Shown one piece after another: positions 1 to 13,568 of a DNA stretch of 64,000 nt. The notes below the pieces were generated by a model. It was not told the origin of the DNA, ran no database searches, and saw nothing but the letters and a program-made list of their open reading frames with translations. Every line of letters begins with the position of its first letter. Positions within the stretch are counted from its first letter, which is position 1. Where the stretch lies: positions 372,001 to 436,000 of the forward strand of contig CAKAJK010000003.1 of NCBI GenBank assembly GCA_916610825.1, read 5' to 3'. The position numbers and the translations under genes are program-made. This DNA is from Haliclystus octoradiatus (Eukaryota; Cnidaria; Staurozoa; Stauromedusae; Haliclystidae).

Positions 1-13
1 CAAACACGAATTA

Positions 14-167
14 CTCGAGTTATAGTTGAGCAATCATTTCACAAATAGTATATTTGGAATCAGTGCAAAATTCTGAACAAGAATAATGTTCTCAAAAGTT
101 TAAAATGTACAGTTTTGAAATTTCGAATTTTAACAAAGTTTTGTACGTCAAACTAAAACAAGAATTT
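14..167 (+). repeat. Representative A monomer (154 bp)
   Basis: Runs from CTCGAG at 14 to the base before CTCGAG at 168. Layout: CTCGAG; TTATAGTTGAGCAATCA; the shared core with the dyad CAAATA-GTA-TATTTG; GGAATCAGTGCAAAATTCTGAA; then the A-specific 3' half with AATGTTCTC, ATTTCGAATTTTAAC and GTACGTC. The 3' half aligns loosely with that of B but carries 9 extra bases. Sub-classes include TTTTGAAGAAG copies followed by a CCCGAG site (for example 313-466) and copies with GTATGTC in place of GTACGTC. Confidence 0.95.
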
Positions 168-312
168 CTCGAGTTATAATGGCGTAATCGTTTCACAAAT
201 AGTATATTTGGAATCAGTGAAAAATTCTGAACATGAATATTGTATTCAAAACTTCTATTTAACAGTTTCAAATTTTCAACTTCAAACAAAGGAAATCTTC
301 AAACACGAATTA
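168..312 (+). repeat. Representative B monomer (145 bp)
   Basis: Runs from CTCGAG at 168 to the base before CTCGAG at 313. The 5' part has TTATAATGGCGTAATCG, the typical form after an A monomer; after another B the usual forms are GTTGAG, CTTGAG or GCTGAG. The shared core follows, then the B-specific 3' half with a second small dyad GAATA-TTG-TATTC. Diagnostic positions define sub-classes: CTATTTAACAG or CTATTTTACAG, AACTTC or AACCTC, and CTTCAAAC, CTTTAAAC or CTTTACAC, plus AAAGG or AAGGG near the end. Confidence 0.95.
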
Positions 313-466
313 CTCGAGTTATAGTTGAGCAATCATTTCACAAATAGTATATTTGGAATCAGTGCAAAATTTTGAAGAAGAATAATGTTCTCATAAGTTA
401 AAAATGTACAGTTTTGAAATTTCGAATTTTAACAAAGTTTTGTACGTCAAACTAAAACAAGAATTT

Positions 467-620
467 CCCGAGTTATAATGGCGTAATCGTTTCACAAATA
501 GTATATTTGGAATCAGTGCAAAATTCTGAACAAGAAAAATGTTCTCAAAAGTTTAAAATGTACAGTTTTGAAATTTCGAATTTTAACAAAGTTTTGTATG
601 TCAAACTAAAACAAGAATTT
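467..620 (+). repeat. Representative A' monomer (AATGGCG 5' part, GTATGTC 3' half)
   Basis: A 154-bp monomer that follows another A. It begins with CCCGAG, has the AATGGCG 5' part otherwise seen in B, and ends with an A-type 3' half containing GTATGTC. At this copy the sequence before ATGTTCTC is AAGAAAA; other copies have AAGAATA. It is normally followed by the B sub-class with GCGTAACCG and CAGTAAAAAATTCTGAACAATAAT. This A'-B pair is a convenient marker for the larger multimers. Confidence 0.9.
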
Positions 621-3600
621 CTCGAGTTATAATGGCGTAACCGTTTCACAAATAGTATATTTGGAATCAGTAAAAAATTCTGAACAATAATATTGTATTC
701 AAAACTTCTATTTAACAGTTTCAAATTTTCAACTTTAAACAAAGGAAATCTTCAAACACGAATTACTCGAGTTATAGTTGAGCAATCATTTCACAAATAG
801 TATATTTGGAATCAGTGCAAAATTCTGAACAAGAATAATGTTCTCAAAAGTTTAAAATGTACAGTTTTGAAATTTCGAATTTTAACAAAGTTTTGTACGT
901 CAAACTAAAACAAGAATTTCTCGAGTTATAATGGCGTAATCGTTTCACAAATAGTATATTTGGAATCAGTGAAAAATTCTGAACAAGAATATTGTATTCA
1001 AAACTTCTATTTAACAGTTTCAAATTTTCAACTTCAAACAAAGGAAATCTTCAAACACGAATTACTCGAGTTATAGTTGAGCAATCATTTCACAAATAGT
1101 ATATTTGGAATCAGTGCAAAATTTTGAAGAAGAATAATGTTCTCAAAAGTTAAAAATGTACAGTTTTGAAATTTCGAATTTTAACAAAGTTTTGTACGTC
1201 AAACTAAAACAAGAATTTCCCGAGTTATAATGGCGTAATCGTTTCACAAATAGTATATTTGGAATCAGTGAAAAATTCTGAACAAGAATATTGTATTCAA
1301 AACTTCTATTTTACAGTTTCAAATTTTCAACTTTAAACAAAGGAAATCTTCAAACACGAATTACTCGAGTTATAATGGCGTAATCGTTTCACAAATAGTA
1401 TATTTGGAATCAGTGAAAAATTCTGAACAAGAATATTGTATTCAAAACTTCTATTTAACAGTTTCAAATTTTCAACTTTACACAAAGGAAATCTTCAAAC
1501 ACGAATTACTCGAGTTATAGTTGAGCAGTCATTTCACAAATAGTATATTTGGAATCAGTGAAAAATTCTGAACAAGAATATTGTATTCAAAACTTCTATT
1601 TTACAGTTTCAAATTTTCAACTTTAAACAAAGGAAATCTTCAAACACGAATTACTCGAGTTATACTTGAGCAGTCATTTCACAAATAGTATATTTGGAAT
1701 CAGTGAAAAATTCTGAACAAGAATATTGTATTCAAAACCTCTATTTAACAGTTTCAAATTTTCAACTTTAAACAAAGGAAATCTTCAAACACGAATTACT
1801 CGAGTTATAGCTGAGCAATCATTTCACAAATAGTATATTTGGAATCAGTGCAAAATTTTGAAGAAGAATAATGTTCTCAAAAGTTAAAAATGTACAGTTT
1901 TGAAATTTCGAATTTTAACAAAGTTTTGTACGTCAAACTAAAACAAGAATTTCCCGAGTTATAATGGCGTAATCGTTTCACAAATAGTATATTTGGAATC
2001 AGTGAAAAATTCTGAACAAGAATATTGTATTCAAAACTTCTATTTAACAGTTTCAAATTTTCAACTTTAAACAAGGGAAATCTTCAAACACGAATTACTC
2101 GAGTTATAGTTGAGCAATCATTTCACAAATAGTATATTTGGAATCAGTGCAAAATTCTGAACAAGAATAATGTTCTCAAAAGTTTAAAATGTACAGTTTT
2201 GAAATTTCGAATTTTAACAAAGTTTTGTACGTCAAACTAAAACAAGAATTTCCCGAGTTATAATGGCGTAATCGTTTCACAAATAGTATATTTGGAATCA
2301 GTGCAAAATTCTGAACAAGAAAAATGTTCTCAAAAGTTTAAAATGTACAGTTTTGAAATTTCGAATTTTAACAAAGTTTTGTATGTCAAACTAAAACAAG
2401 AATTTCTCGAGTTATAATGGCGTAACCGTTTCACAAATAGTATATTTGGAATCAGTAAAAAATTCTGAACAATAATATTGTATTCAAAACTTCTATTTAA
2501 CAGTTTCAAATTTTCAACTTTAAACAAAGGAAATCTTCAAACACGAATTACTCGAGTTATAGTTGAGCAATCATTTCACAAATAGTATATTTGGAATCAG
2601 TGCAAAATTCTGAACAAGAATAATGTTCTCAAAAGTTTAAAATGTACAGTTTTGAAATTTCGAATTTTAACAAAGTTTTGTACGTCAAACTAAAACAAGA
2701 ATTTCTCGAGTTATAATGGCGTAATCGTTTCACAAATAGTATATTTGGAATCAGTGAAAAATTCTGAACAAGAATATTGTATTCAAAACTTCTATTTAAC
2801 AGTTTCAAATTTTCAACTTCAAACAAAGGAAATCTTCAAACACGAATTACTCGAGTTATAGTTGAGCAATCATTTCACAAATAGTATATTTGGAATCAGT
2901 GCAAAATTTTGAAGAAGAATAATGTTCTCAAAAGTTAAAAATGTACAGTTTTGAAATTTCGAATTTTAACAAAGTTTTGTACGTCAAACTAAAACAAGAA
3001 TTTCCCGAGTTATAATGGCGTAATCGTTTCACAAATAGTATATTTGGAATCAGTGCAAAATTCTGAACAAGAATATTGTATTCAAAACTTCTATTTTACA
3101 GTTTCAAATTTTCAACTTTAAACAAAGGAAATCTTCAAACACGAATTACTCGAGTTATAGTGGCGTAATCGTTTCACAAATAGTATATTTGGAATCAGTG
3201 AAAAATTCTGAACAAGAATATTGTATTCAAAACTTCTATTTAACAGTTTCAAATTTTCAACTTTACACAAAGGAAATCTTCAAACACGAATTACTCGAGT
3301 TATAGTTGAGCAGTCATTTCACAAATAGTATATTTGGAATCAGTGAAAAATTCTGAACAAGAATATTGTATTCAAAACTTCTATTTTACAGTTTCAAATT
3401 TTCAACTTTAAACAAAGGAAATCTTCAAACACGAATTACTCGAGTTATACTTGAGCAGTCATTTCACAAATAGTATATTTGGAATCAGTGAAAAATTCTG
3501 AACAAGAATATTGTATTCAAAACCTCTATTTAACAGTTTCAAATTTTCAACTTTAAACAAAGGAAATCTTCAAACACGAATTACTCGAGTTATAGCTGAG

Positions 3601-4036
3601 CAATCATTTCACAAATAGTATATTTGGAATCAGTGCAAAATTTTGAAGAAGAATAATGTTCTCAAAAGTTAAAAATGTACAGTTTTGAAATTTCGAATTT
3701 TAACAAAGTTTTGTACGTCAAACTAAAACAAGAATTTCCCGAGTTATAATGGCTTAATCGTTTCACAAATAGTATATTTGGAATCAGTGAAAAATTCTGA
3801 ACAAGAATATTGTATTCAAAACTTCTATTTAACAGTTTCAAATTTTCAACTTTAAACAAGGGAAATCTTCAAACACGAATTACTCGAGTTATAGTTGAGC
3901 AATCATTTCACAAATAGTATATTTGGAATCAGTGCAAAATTCTGAACAAGAATAATGTTCTCAAAAGTTTAAAATGTACAGTTTTGAAATTTCGAATTTT
4001 AACAAAGTTTTGTATGTCAAACTAAAACAAGAATTT
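467..4036 (+). repeat. 12-mer higher-order repeat, 1785 bp, about two copies
   Basis: Equivalent positions recur at 1785 bp (for example 545 and 2330, 844 and 2629, 1877 and 3662). This equals 5 A plus 7 B. The first copy is 467-2251. The second starts at 2252 and keeps register until about 4.0 kb, where the expected GTACGTC/CCCGAG monomer is replaced by a GTATGTC/CTCGAG one. The copies differ at only a few bases, for example AATGGCG near 1374 against AGTGGCG near 3159. Confidence 0.9.
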
Positions 4037-5966
4037 CTCGAGTTATAATGGCGTAATCGTTTCACAAATAGTATATTTGGAATCAGTGAAAAATTCTGAA
4101 CAAGAATATTGTATTCAAAACTTCTATTTAACAGTTTCAAATTTTCAACTTCAAACAAAGGAAATCTTCAAACACGAATTACTCGAGTTATAGTTGAGCA
4201 ATCATTTCACAAATAGTATATTTGGAATCAGTGCAAAATTTTGAAGAAGAATAATGTTCTCAAAAGTTAAAAATGTACAGTTTTGAAATTTCGAATTTTA
4301 ACAAAGTTTTGTACGTCAAACTAAAACAAGAATTTCCCGAGTTATAATGGCGTAATCGTTTCACAAATAGTATATTTGGAATCAGTGCAAAATTCTGAAC
4401 AAGAATATTGTATTCAAAACTTCTATTTAACAGTTTCAAATTTTCAACTTTAAACAAAGGAAATCTTCAAACACGAATTACTCGAGTTATAATGGCGTAA
4501 TCGTTTCACAAATAGTATATTTGGAATCAGTGAAAAATTCTGAACAAGAATATTGTATTCAAAACTTCTATTTAACAGTTTCAAATTTTCAACTTTACAC
4601 AAAGGAAATCTTCAAACACGAATTACTCGAGTTATAGTTGAGCAGTCATTTCACAAATAGTATATTTGGAATCAGTGAAAAATTCTGAACAAGAATATTG
4701 TATTCAAAACTTCTATTTTACAGTTTCAAATTTTCAACTTTAAACAAAGGAAATCTTCAAACACGAATTACTCGAGTTATACTTGAGCATTCATTTCACA
4801 AATAGTATATTTGGAATCAGTGAAAAATTCTGAACAAGAATATTGTATTCAAAACCTCTATTTAACAGTTTCAAATTTTCAACTTTAAACAAAGGAAATC
4901 TTCAAACACGAATTACTCGAGTTATAGCTGAGCAATCATTTCACAAATAGTATATTTGGAATCAGTGCAAAATTTTGAAGAAGAATAATGTTCTCAAAAG
5001 TTAAAAATGTACAGTTTTGAAATTTCGAATTTTAACAAAGTTTTGTACGTCAAACTAAAACAAGAATTTCCCGAGTTATAATGGCTTAATCGTTTCACAA
5101 ATAGTATATTTGGAATCAGTGAAAAATTCTGAACAAGAATATTGTATTCAAAACTTCTATTTAACAGTTTCAAATTTTCAACTTTAAACAAGGGAAATCT
5201 TCAAACACGAATTACTCGAGTTATAGTTGAGCAATCATTTCACAAATAGTATATTTGGAATCAGTGCAAAATTCTGAACAAGAATAATGTTCTCAAAAGT
5301 TTAAAATGTACAGTTTTGAAATTTCGAATTTTAACAAAGTTTTGTATGTCAAACTAAAACAAGAATTTCTCGAGTTATAATGGCGTAACCGTTTCACAAA
5401 TAGTATATTTGGAATCAGTAAAAAATTCTGAACAATAATATTGTATTCAAAACTTCTATTTAACAGTTTCAAATTTTCAACTTTAAACAAAGGAAATCTT
5501 CAAACACGAATTACTCGAGTTATAGTTGAGCAATCATTTCACAAATAGTATATTTGGAATCAGTGCAAAATTTTGAACAAGAATAATGTTCTCAAAAGTT
5601 TAAAATGTACAGTTTTGAAATTTCGAATTTTAACAAAGTTTTGTACGTCAAACTAAAACAAGAATTTCTCGAGTTATAATGGCGTAATCGTTTCACAAAT
5701 AGTATATTTGGAATCAGTGAAAAATTCTGAACAAGAATATTGTATTCAAAACTTCTATTTAACAGTTTCAAATTTTCAACTTCAAACAAAGGAAATCTTC
5801 AAACACGAATTACTCGAGTTATAGTTGAGCAATCATTTCACAAATAGTATATTTGGAATCAGTGCAAAATTTTGAAGAAGAATAATGTTCTCAAAAGTTA
5901 AAAATGTACAGTTTTGAAATTTCGAATTTTAACAAAGTTTTGTACGTCAAACTAAAACAAGAATTT

Positions 5967-8900
5967 CCCGAGTTATAATGGCGTAATCGTTTCACAAATA
6001 GTATATTTGGAATCAGTGCAAAATTCTGAACAAGAAAAATGTTCTCAAAAGTTTAAAATGTACAGTTTTGAAATTTCGAATTTTAACAAAGTTTTGTATG
6101 TCAAACTAAAACAAGAATTTCTCGAGTTATAATGGCGTAACCGTTTCACAAATAGTATATTTGGAATCAGTAAAAAATTCTGAACAATAATATTGTATTC
6201 AAAACTTCTATTTAACAGTTTCAAATTTTCAACTTTAAACAAAGGAAATCTTCAAACACGAATTACTCGAGTTATAGTTGAGCAATCATTTCACAAATAG
6301 TATATTTGGAATCAGTGCAAAATTCTGAACAAGAATAATGTTCTCAAAAGTTTAAAATGTACAGTTTTGAAATTTCGAATTTTAACAAAGTTTTGTACGT
6401 CAAACTAAAACAAGAATTTCTCGAGTTATAATGGCGTAATCGTTTCACAAATAGTATATTTGGAATCAGTGAAAAATTCTGAACAATAATATTGTATTCA
6501 AAACTTCTATTTAACAGTTTCAAATTTTCAACTTTAAACAAAGGAAATCTTCAAACACGAATTACTCGAGTTATAGTTGAGCAATCATTTCACAAATAGT
6601 ATATTTGGAATCAGTGCAAAATTTTGAACAAGAATAATGTTCTCAAAAGTTTAAAATGTACAGTTTTGAAATTTCGAATTTTAACAAAGTTTTGTACGTC
6701 AAACTAAAACAAGAATTTCTCGAGTTATAATGGCGTAATCGTTTCACAAATAGTATATTTGGAATCAGTGAAAAATTCTGAACAAGAATATTGTATTCAA
6801 AACTTCTATTTAACAGTTTCAAATTTTCAACTTCAAACAAAGGAAATCTTCAAACACGAATTACTCGAGTTATAGTTGAGCAATCATTTCACAAATAGTA
6901 TATTTGGAATCAGTGCAAAATTTTGAAGAAGAATAATGTTCTCAAAAGTTAAAAATGTACAGTTTTGAAATTTCGAATTTTAACAAAGTTTTGTACGTCA
7001 AACTAAAACAAGAATTTCCCGAGTTATAATGGCGTAATCGTTTCACAAATAGTATATTTGGAATCAGTGCAAAATTCTGAACAAGAAAAATGTTCTCAAA
7101 AGTTTAAAATGTACAGTTTTGAAATTTCGAATTTTAACAAAGTTTTGTATGTCAAACTAAAACAAGAATTTCTCGAGTTATAATGGCGTAACCGTTTCAC
7201 AAATAGTATATTTGGAATCAGTAAAAAATTCTGAACAATAATATTGTATTCAAAACTTCTATTTAACAGTTTCAAATTTTCAACTTTAAACAAAGGAAAT
7301 CTTCAAACACGAATTACTCGAGTTATAGTTGAGCAATCATTTCACAAATAGTATATTTGGAATCAGTGCAAAATTCTGAACAAGAATAATGTTCTCAAAA
7401 GTTTAAAATGTACAGTTTTGAAATTTCGAATTTTAACAAAGTTTTGTACGTCAAACTAAAACAAGAATTTCTCGAGTTATAATGGCGTAATCGTTTCACA
7501 AATAGTATATTTGGAATCAGTGAAAAATTCTGAACAATAATATTGTATTCAAAACTTCTATTTAACAGTTTCAAATTTTCAACTTTAAACAAAGGAAATC
7601 TTCAAACACGAATTACTCGAGTTATAGTTGAGCAATCATTTCACAAATAGTATATTTGGAATCAGTGAAAAATTCTGAACAAGAATATTGTATTCAAAAC
7701 TTCTATTTAACAGTTTCAAATTTTCAACTTTAAACAAGGGAAATCTTCAAACACGAATTACTCGAGTTATAGTTGAGCAATCATTTCACAAATAGTATAT
7801 TTGGAATCAGTGCAAAATTCTGAACAAGAATAATGTTCTCAAAAGTTTAAAATGTACAGTTTTGAAATTTCGAATTTTAACAAAGTTTTGTACGTCAAAC
7901 TAAAACAAGAATTTCTCGAGTTATAATGGCGTAATCGTTTCACAAATAGTATATTTGGAATCAGTGAAAAATTCTGAACAAGAATATTGTATTCAAAACT
8001 TCTATTTAACAGTTTCAAATTTTCAACTTCAAACAAAGGAAATCTTCAAACACGAATTACTCGAGTTATAGTTGAGCAATCATTTCACAAATAGTATATT
8101 TGGAATCAGTGCAAAATTTTGAAGAAGAATAATGTTCTCAAAAGTTAAAAATGTACAGTTTTGAAATTTCGAATTTTAACAAAGTTTTGTACGTCAAACT
8201 AAAACAAGAATTTCCCGAGTTATAATGGCGTAATCGTTTCACAAATAGTATATTTGGAATCAGTGCAAAATTCTGAACAAGAAAAATGTTCTCAAAAGTT
8301 TAAAATGTACAGTTTTGAAATTTCGAATTTTAACAAAGTTTTGTATGTCAAACTAAAACAAGAATTTCTCGAGTTATAATGGCGTAACCGTTTCACAAAT
8401 AGTATATTTGGAATCAGTAAAAAATTCTGAACAATAATATTGTATTCAAAACTTCTATTTAACAGTTTCAAATTTTCAACTTTAAACAAAGGAAATCTTC
8501 AAACACGAATTACTCGAGTTATAGTTGAGCAATCATTTCACAAATAGTATATTTGGAATCAGTGCAAAATTCTGAACAAGAATAATGTTCTCAAAAGTTT
8601 AAAATGTACAGTTTTGAAATTTCGAATTTTAACAAAGTTTTGTACGTCAAACTAAAACAAGAATTTCTCGAGTTATAATGGCGTAATCGTTTCACAAATA
8701 GTATATTTGGAATCAGTGAAAAATTCTGAACAATAATATTGTATTCAAAACTTCTATTTAACAGTTTCAAATTTTCAACTTTAAACAAAGGAAATCTTCA
8801 AACACGAATTACTCGAGTTATAGTTGAGCAATCATTTCACAAATAGTATATTTGGAATCAGTGAAAAATTCTGAACAAGAATATTGTATTCAAAACTTCT

Positions 8901-11203
8901 ATTTAACAGTTTCAAATTTTCAACTTTAAACAAGGGAAATCTTCAAACACGAATTACTCGAGTTATAGTTGAGCAATCATTTCACAAATAGTATATTTGG
9001 AATCAGTGAAAAATTCTGAACAAGAATATTGTATTCAAAACTTCTATTTAACAGTTTCAAATTTTCAACTTTAAACAAGGGAAATCTTCAAACACGAATT
9101 ACTCGAGTTATAGTTGAGCAATCATTTCACAAATAGTATATTTGGAATCAGTGCAAAATTCTGAACAAGAATAATGTTCTCAAAAGTTTAAAATGTACAG
9201 TTTTGAAATTTCGAATTTTAACAAAGTTTTGTACGTCAAACTAAAACAAGAATTTCTCGAGTTATAATGGCGTAATCGTTTCACAAATAGTATATTTGGA
9301 ATCAGTGAAAAATTCTGAACAAGAATATTGTATTCAAAACTTCTATTTAACAGTTTCAAATTTTCAACTTCAAACAAAGGAAATCTTCAAACACGAATTA
9401 CTCGAGTTATAGTTGAGCAATCATTTCACAAATAGTATATTTGGAATCAGTGCAAAATTTTGAAGAAGAATAATGTTCTCAAAAGTTAAAAATGTACAGT
9501 TTTGAAATTTCGAATTTTAACAAAGTTTTGTACGTCAAACTAAAACAAGAATTTCCCGAGTTATAATGGCGTAATCGTTTCACAAATAGTATATTTGGAA
9601 TCAGTGCAAAATTCTGAACAAGAAAAATGTTCTCAAAAGTTTAAAATGTACAGTTTTGAAATTTCGAATTTTAACAAAGTTTTGTATGTCAAACTAAAAC
9701 AAGAATTTCTCGAGTTATAATGGCGTAACCGTTTCACAAATAGTATATTTGGAATCAGTAAAAAATTCTGAACAATAATATTGTATTCAAAACTTCTATT
9801 TAACAGTTTCAAATTTTCAACTTTAAACAAAGGAAATCTTCAAACACGAATTACTCGAGTTATAGTTGAGCAATCATTTCACAAATAGTATATTTGGAAT
9901 CAGTGCAAAATTCTGAACAAGAATAATGTTCTCAAAAGTTTAAAATGTACAGTTTTGAAATTTCGAATTTTAACAAAGTTTTGTACGTCAAACTAAAACA
10001 AGAATTTCTCGAGTTATAATGGCGTAATCGTTTCACAAATAGTATATTTGGAATCAGTGAAAAATTCTGAACAATAATATTGTATTCAAAACTTCTATTT
10101 AACAGTTTCAAATTTTCAACTTTAAACAAAGGAAATCTTCAAACACGAATTACTCGAGTTATAGTTGAGCAATCATTTCACAAATAGTATATTTGGAATC
10201 AGTGAAAAATTCTGAACAAGAATATTGTATTCAAAACTTCTATTTAACAGTTTCAAATTTTCAACTTTAAACAAGGGAAATCTTCAAACACGAATTACTC
10301 GAGTTATAGTTGAGCAATCATTTCACAAATAGTATATTTGGAATCAGTGCAAAATTCTGAACAAGAATAATGTTCTCAAAAGTTTAAAATGTACAGTTTT
10401 GAAATTTCGAATTTTAACAAAGTTTTGTACGTCAAACTAAAACAAGAATTTCTCGAGTTATAATGGCGTAATCGTTTCACAAATAGTATATTTGGAATCA
10501 GTGAAAAATTCTGAACAAGAATATTGTATTCAAAACTTCTATTTAACAGTTTCAAATTTTCAACTTCAAACAAAGGAAATCTTCAAACACGAATTACTCG
10601 AGTTATAGTTGAGCAATCATTTCACAAATAGTATATTTGGAATCAGTGCAAAATTTTGAAGAAGAATAATGTTCTCAAAAGTTAAAAATGTACAGTTTTG
10701 AAATTTCGAATTTTAACAAAGTTTTGTACGTCAAACTAAAACAAGAATTTCCCGAGTTATAATGGCGTAATCGTTTCACAAATAGTATATTTGGAATCAG
10801 TGCAAAATTCTGAACAAGAAATATGTTCTCAAAAGTTTAAAATGTACAGTTTTGAAATTTCGAATTTTAACAAAGTTTTGTATGTCAAACTAAAACAAGA
10901 ATTTCTCGAGTTATAATGGCGTAACCGTTTCACAAATAGTATATTTGGAATCAGTAAAAAATTCTGAACAATAATATTGTATTCAAAACTTCTATTTAAC
11001 AGTTTCAAATTTTCAACTTTAAACAAAGGAAATCTTCAAACACGAATTACTCGAGTTATAGTTGAGCAATCATTTCACAAATAGTATATTTGGAATCAGT
11101 GCAAAATTCTGAACAAGAATAATGTTCTCAAAAGTTTAAAATGTACAGTTTTGAAATTTCGAATTTTAACAAAGTTTTGTACGTCAAACTAAAACAAGAA
11201 TTT
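5967..11203 (+). repeat. 7-mer higher-order repeat with 0, 1, 2 or 1 extra B monomers
   Basis: Successive units start at the A' monomer: 5967-7017 (1051 bp), 7018-8213 (1196), 8214-9554 (1341), 9555-10750 (1196), then a partial 453-bp unit from 10751. The basic unit is 4 A plus 3 B. The extra lengths are whole B monomers of one sub-class (AGTTGAGCAATC, CTTTAAACAAGGG) at the same place in each unit: 7616-7760, then 8812-8956 and 8957-9101, then 10153-10297. Confidence 0.92.
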
Positions 11204-12100
11204 CTCGAGTTATAATGGCGTAATCGTTTCACAAATAGTATATTTGGAATCAGTGCAAAATTCTGAACAAGAAAAATGTTCTCAAAAGTTTAAAATGTAC
11301 AGTTTTGAAATTTCGAATTTTAACAAAGTTTTGTATGTCAAACTAAAACAAGAATTTCTCGAGTTATAATGGCGTAACCGTTTCACAAATAGTATATTTG
11401 GAATCAGTAAAAAATTCTGAACAATAATATTGTATTCAAAACTTCTATTTAACAGTTTCAAATTTTCAACTTTAAACAAAGGAAATCTTCAAACACGAAT
11501 TACTCGAGTTATAGTTGAGCAATCATTTCACAAATAGTATATTTGGAATCAGTGCAAAATTCTGAACAAGAATAATGTTCTCAAAAGTTTAAAATGTACA
11601 GTTTTGAAATTTCGAATTTTAACAAAGTTTTGTACGTCAAACTAAAACAAGAATTTCTCGAGTTATAATGGCGTAATCGTTTCACAAATAGTATATTTGG
11701 AATCAGTGAAAAATTCTGAACAAGAATATTGTATTCAAAACTTCTATTTAACAGTTTCAAATTTTCAACTTCAAACAAAGGAAATCTTCAAACACGAATT
11801 ACTCGAGTTATAGTTGAGCAATCATTTCACAAATAGTATATTTGGAATCAGTGCAAAATTTTGAAGAAGAATAATGTTCTCAAAAGTTAAAAATGTACAG
11901 TTTTGAAATTTCGAATTTTAACAAAGTTTTGTACGTCAAACTAAAACAAGAATTTCCCGAGTTATAATGGCGTAATCGTTTCACAAATAGTATATTTGGA
12001 ATCAGTGCAAAATTCTGAACAAGAATATTGTATTCAAAACTTCTATTTTACAGTTTCAAATTTTCAACTTTAAACAAAGGAAATCTTCAAACACGAATTA

Positions 12101-13568
12101 CTCGAGTTATAATGGCGAAATCGTTTCACAAATAGTATATTTGGAATCAGTGAAAAATTCTGAACAAGAATATTGTATTCAAAACTTCTATTTAACAGTT
12201 TCAAATTTTCAACTTTACACAAAGGAAATCTTCAAACACGAATTACTCGAGTTATAGTTGAGCAGTCATTTCACAAATAGTATATTTGGAATCAGTGAAA
12301 AATTCTGAAAAAGAATATTGTATTCAAAACTTCTATTTTACAGTTTCAAATTTTCAACTTTAAACAAAGGAAATCTTCAAACACGAATTACTCGAGTTAT
12401 ACTTGAGCAGTCATTTCACAAATAGTATATTTGGAATCAGTGAAAAATTCTGAACAAGAATATTGTATTCAAAACCTCTATTTAACAGTTTCAAATTTTC
12501 AACTTTAAACAAAGGAAATCTTCAAACACGAATTACTCGAGTTATAGCTGAGCAATCATTTCACAAATAGTATATTTGGAATCAGTGCAAAATTTTGAAG
12601 AAGAATAATGTTCTCAAAAGTTAAAAATGTACAGTTTTGAAATTTCGAATTTTAACAAAGTTTTGTACGTCAAACTAAAACAAGAATTTCCCGAGTTATA
12701 ATGGCTTAATCGTTTCACAAATAGTATATTTGGAATCAGTGAAAATTTCTGAACAAGAATATTGTATTCAAAACTTCTATTTTACAGTTTCAAATTTTCA
12801 ACTTTAAACAAAGGAAATCTTCAAACACGAATTACTCGAGTTATAATGGCGAAATCGTTTCACAAATAGTATATTTGGAATCAGTGAAAAATTCTGAACA
12901 AGAATATTGTATTCAAAACTTCTATTTAACAGTTTCAAATTTTCAACTTTACACAAAGGAAATCTTCAAACACGAATTACTCGAGTTATAGTTGAGCAGT
13001 CATTTCACAAATAGTATATTTGGAATCAGTGCAAAATTCTGAAAAAGAATATTGTATTCAAAACTTCTATTTTACAGTTTCAAATTTTCAACTTTAAACA
13101 AAGGAAATCTTCAAACACGAATTACTCGAGTTATACTTGAGCAGTCATTTCACAAATAGTATATTTGGAATCAGTGAAAAATTCTGAACAAGAATATTGT
13201 ATTCAAAACCTCTATTTAACAGTTTCAAATTTTCAACTTTAAACAAAGGAAATCTTCAAACACGAATTACTCGAGTTATAGCTGAGCAATCATTTCACAA
13301 ATAGTATATTTGGAATCAGTGCAAAATTTTGAAGAAGAATAATGTTCTCAAAAGTTAAAAATGTACAGTTTTGAAATTTCGAATTTTAACAAAGTTTTGT
13401 ACGTCAAACTAAAACAAGAATTTCCCGAGTTATAATGGCTTAATCGTTTCACAAATAGTATATTTGGAATCAGTGAAAATTTCTGAACAAGAATATTGTA
13501 TTCAAAACTTCTATTTAACAGTTTCAAATTTTCAACTTTAAACAAGGGAAATCTTCAAACACGAATTA
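12101..13568 (+). repeat. 734-bp pentamer, two tandem copies
   Basis: Units 12101-12834 and 12835-13568 each have the order B, B, B, A, B. Both share rare variants: AATGGCGAAATCG in the first B, CTGAAAAAG in the second (near 12306 and 13041) and GTGAAAATTTCTG in the last. These shared private changes mean one unit was copied from the other. Confidence 0.88.
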
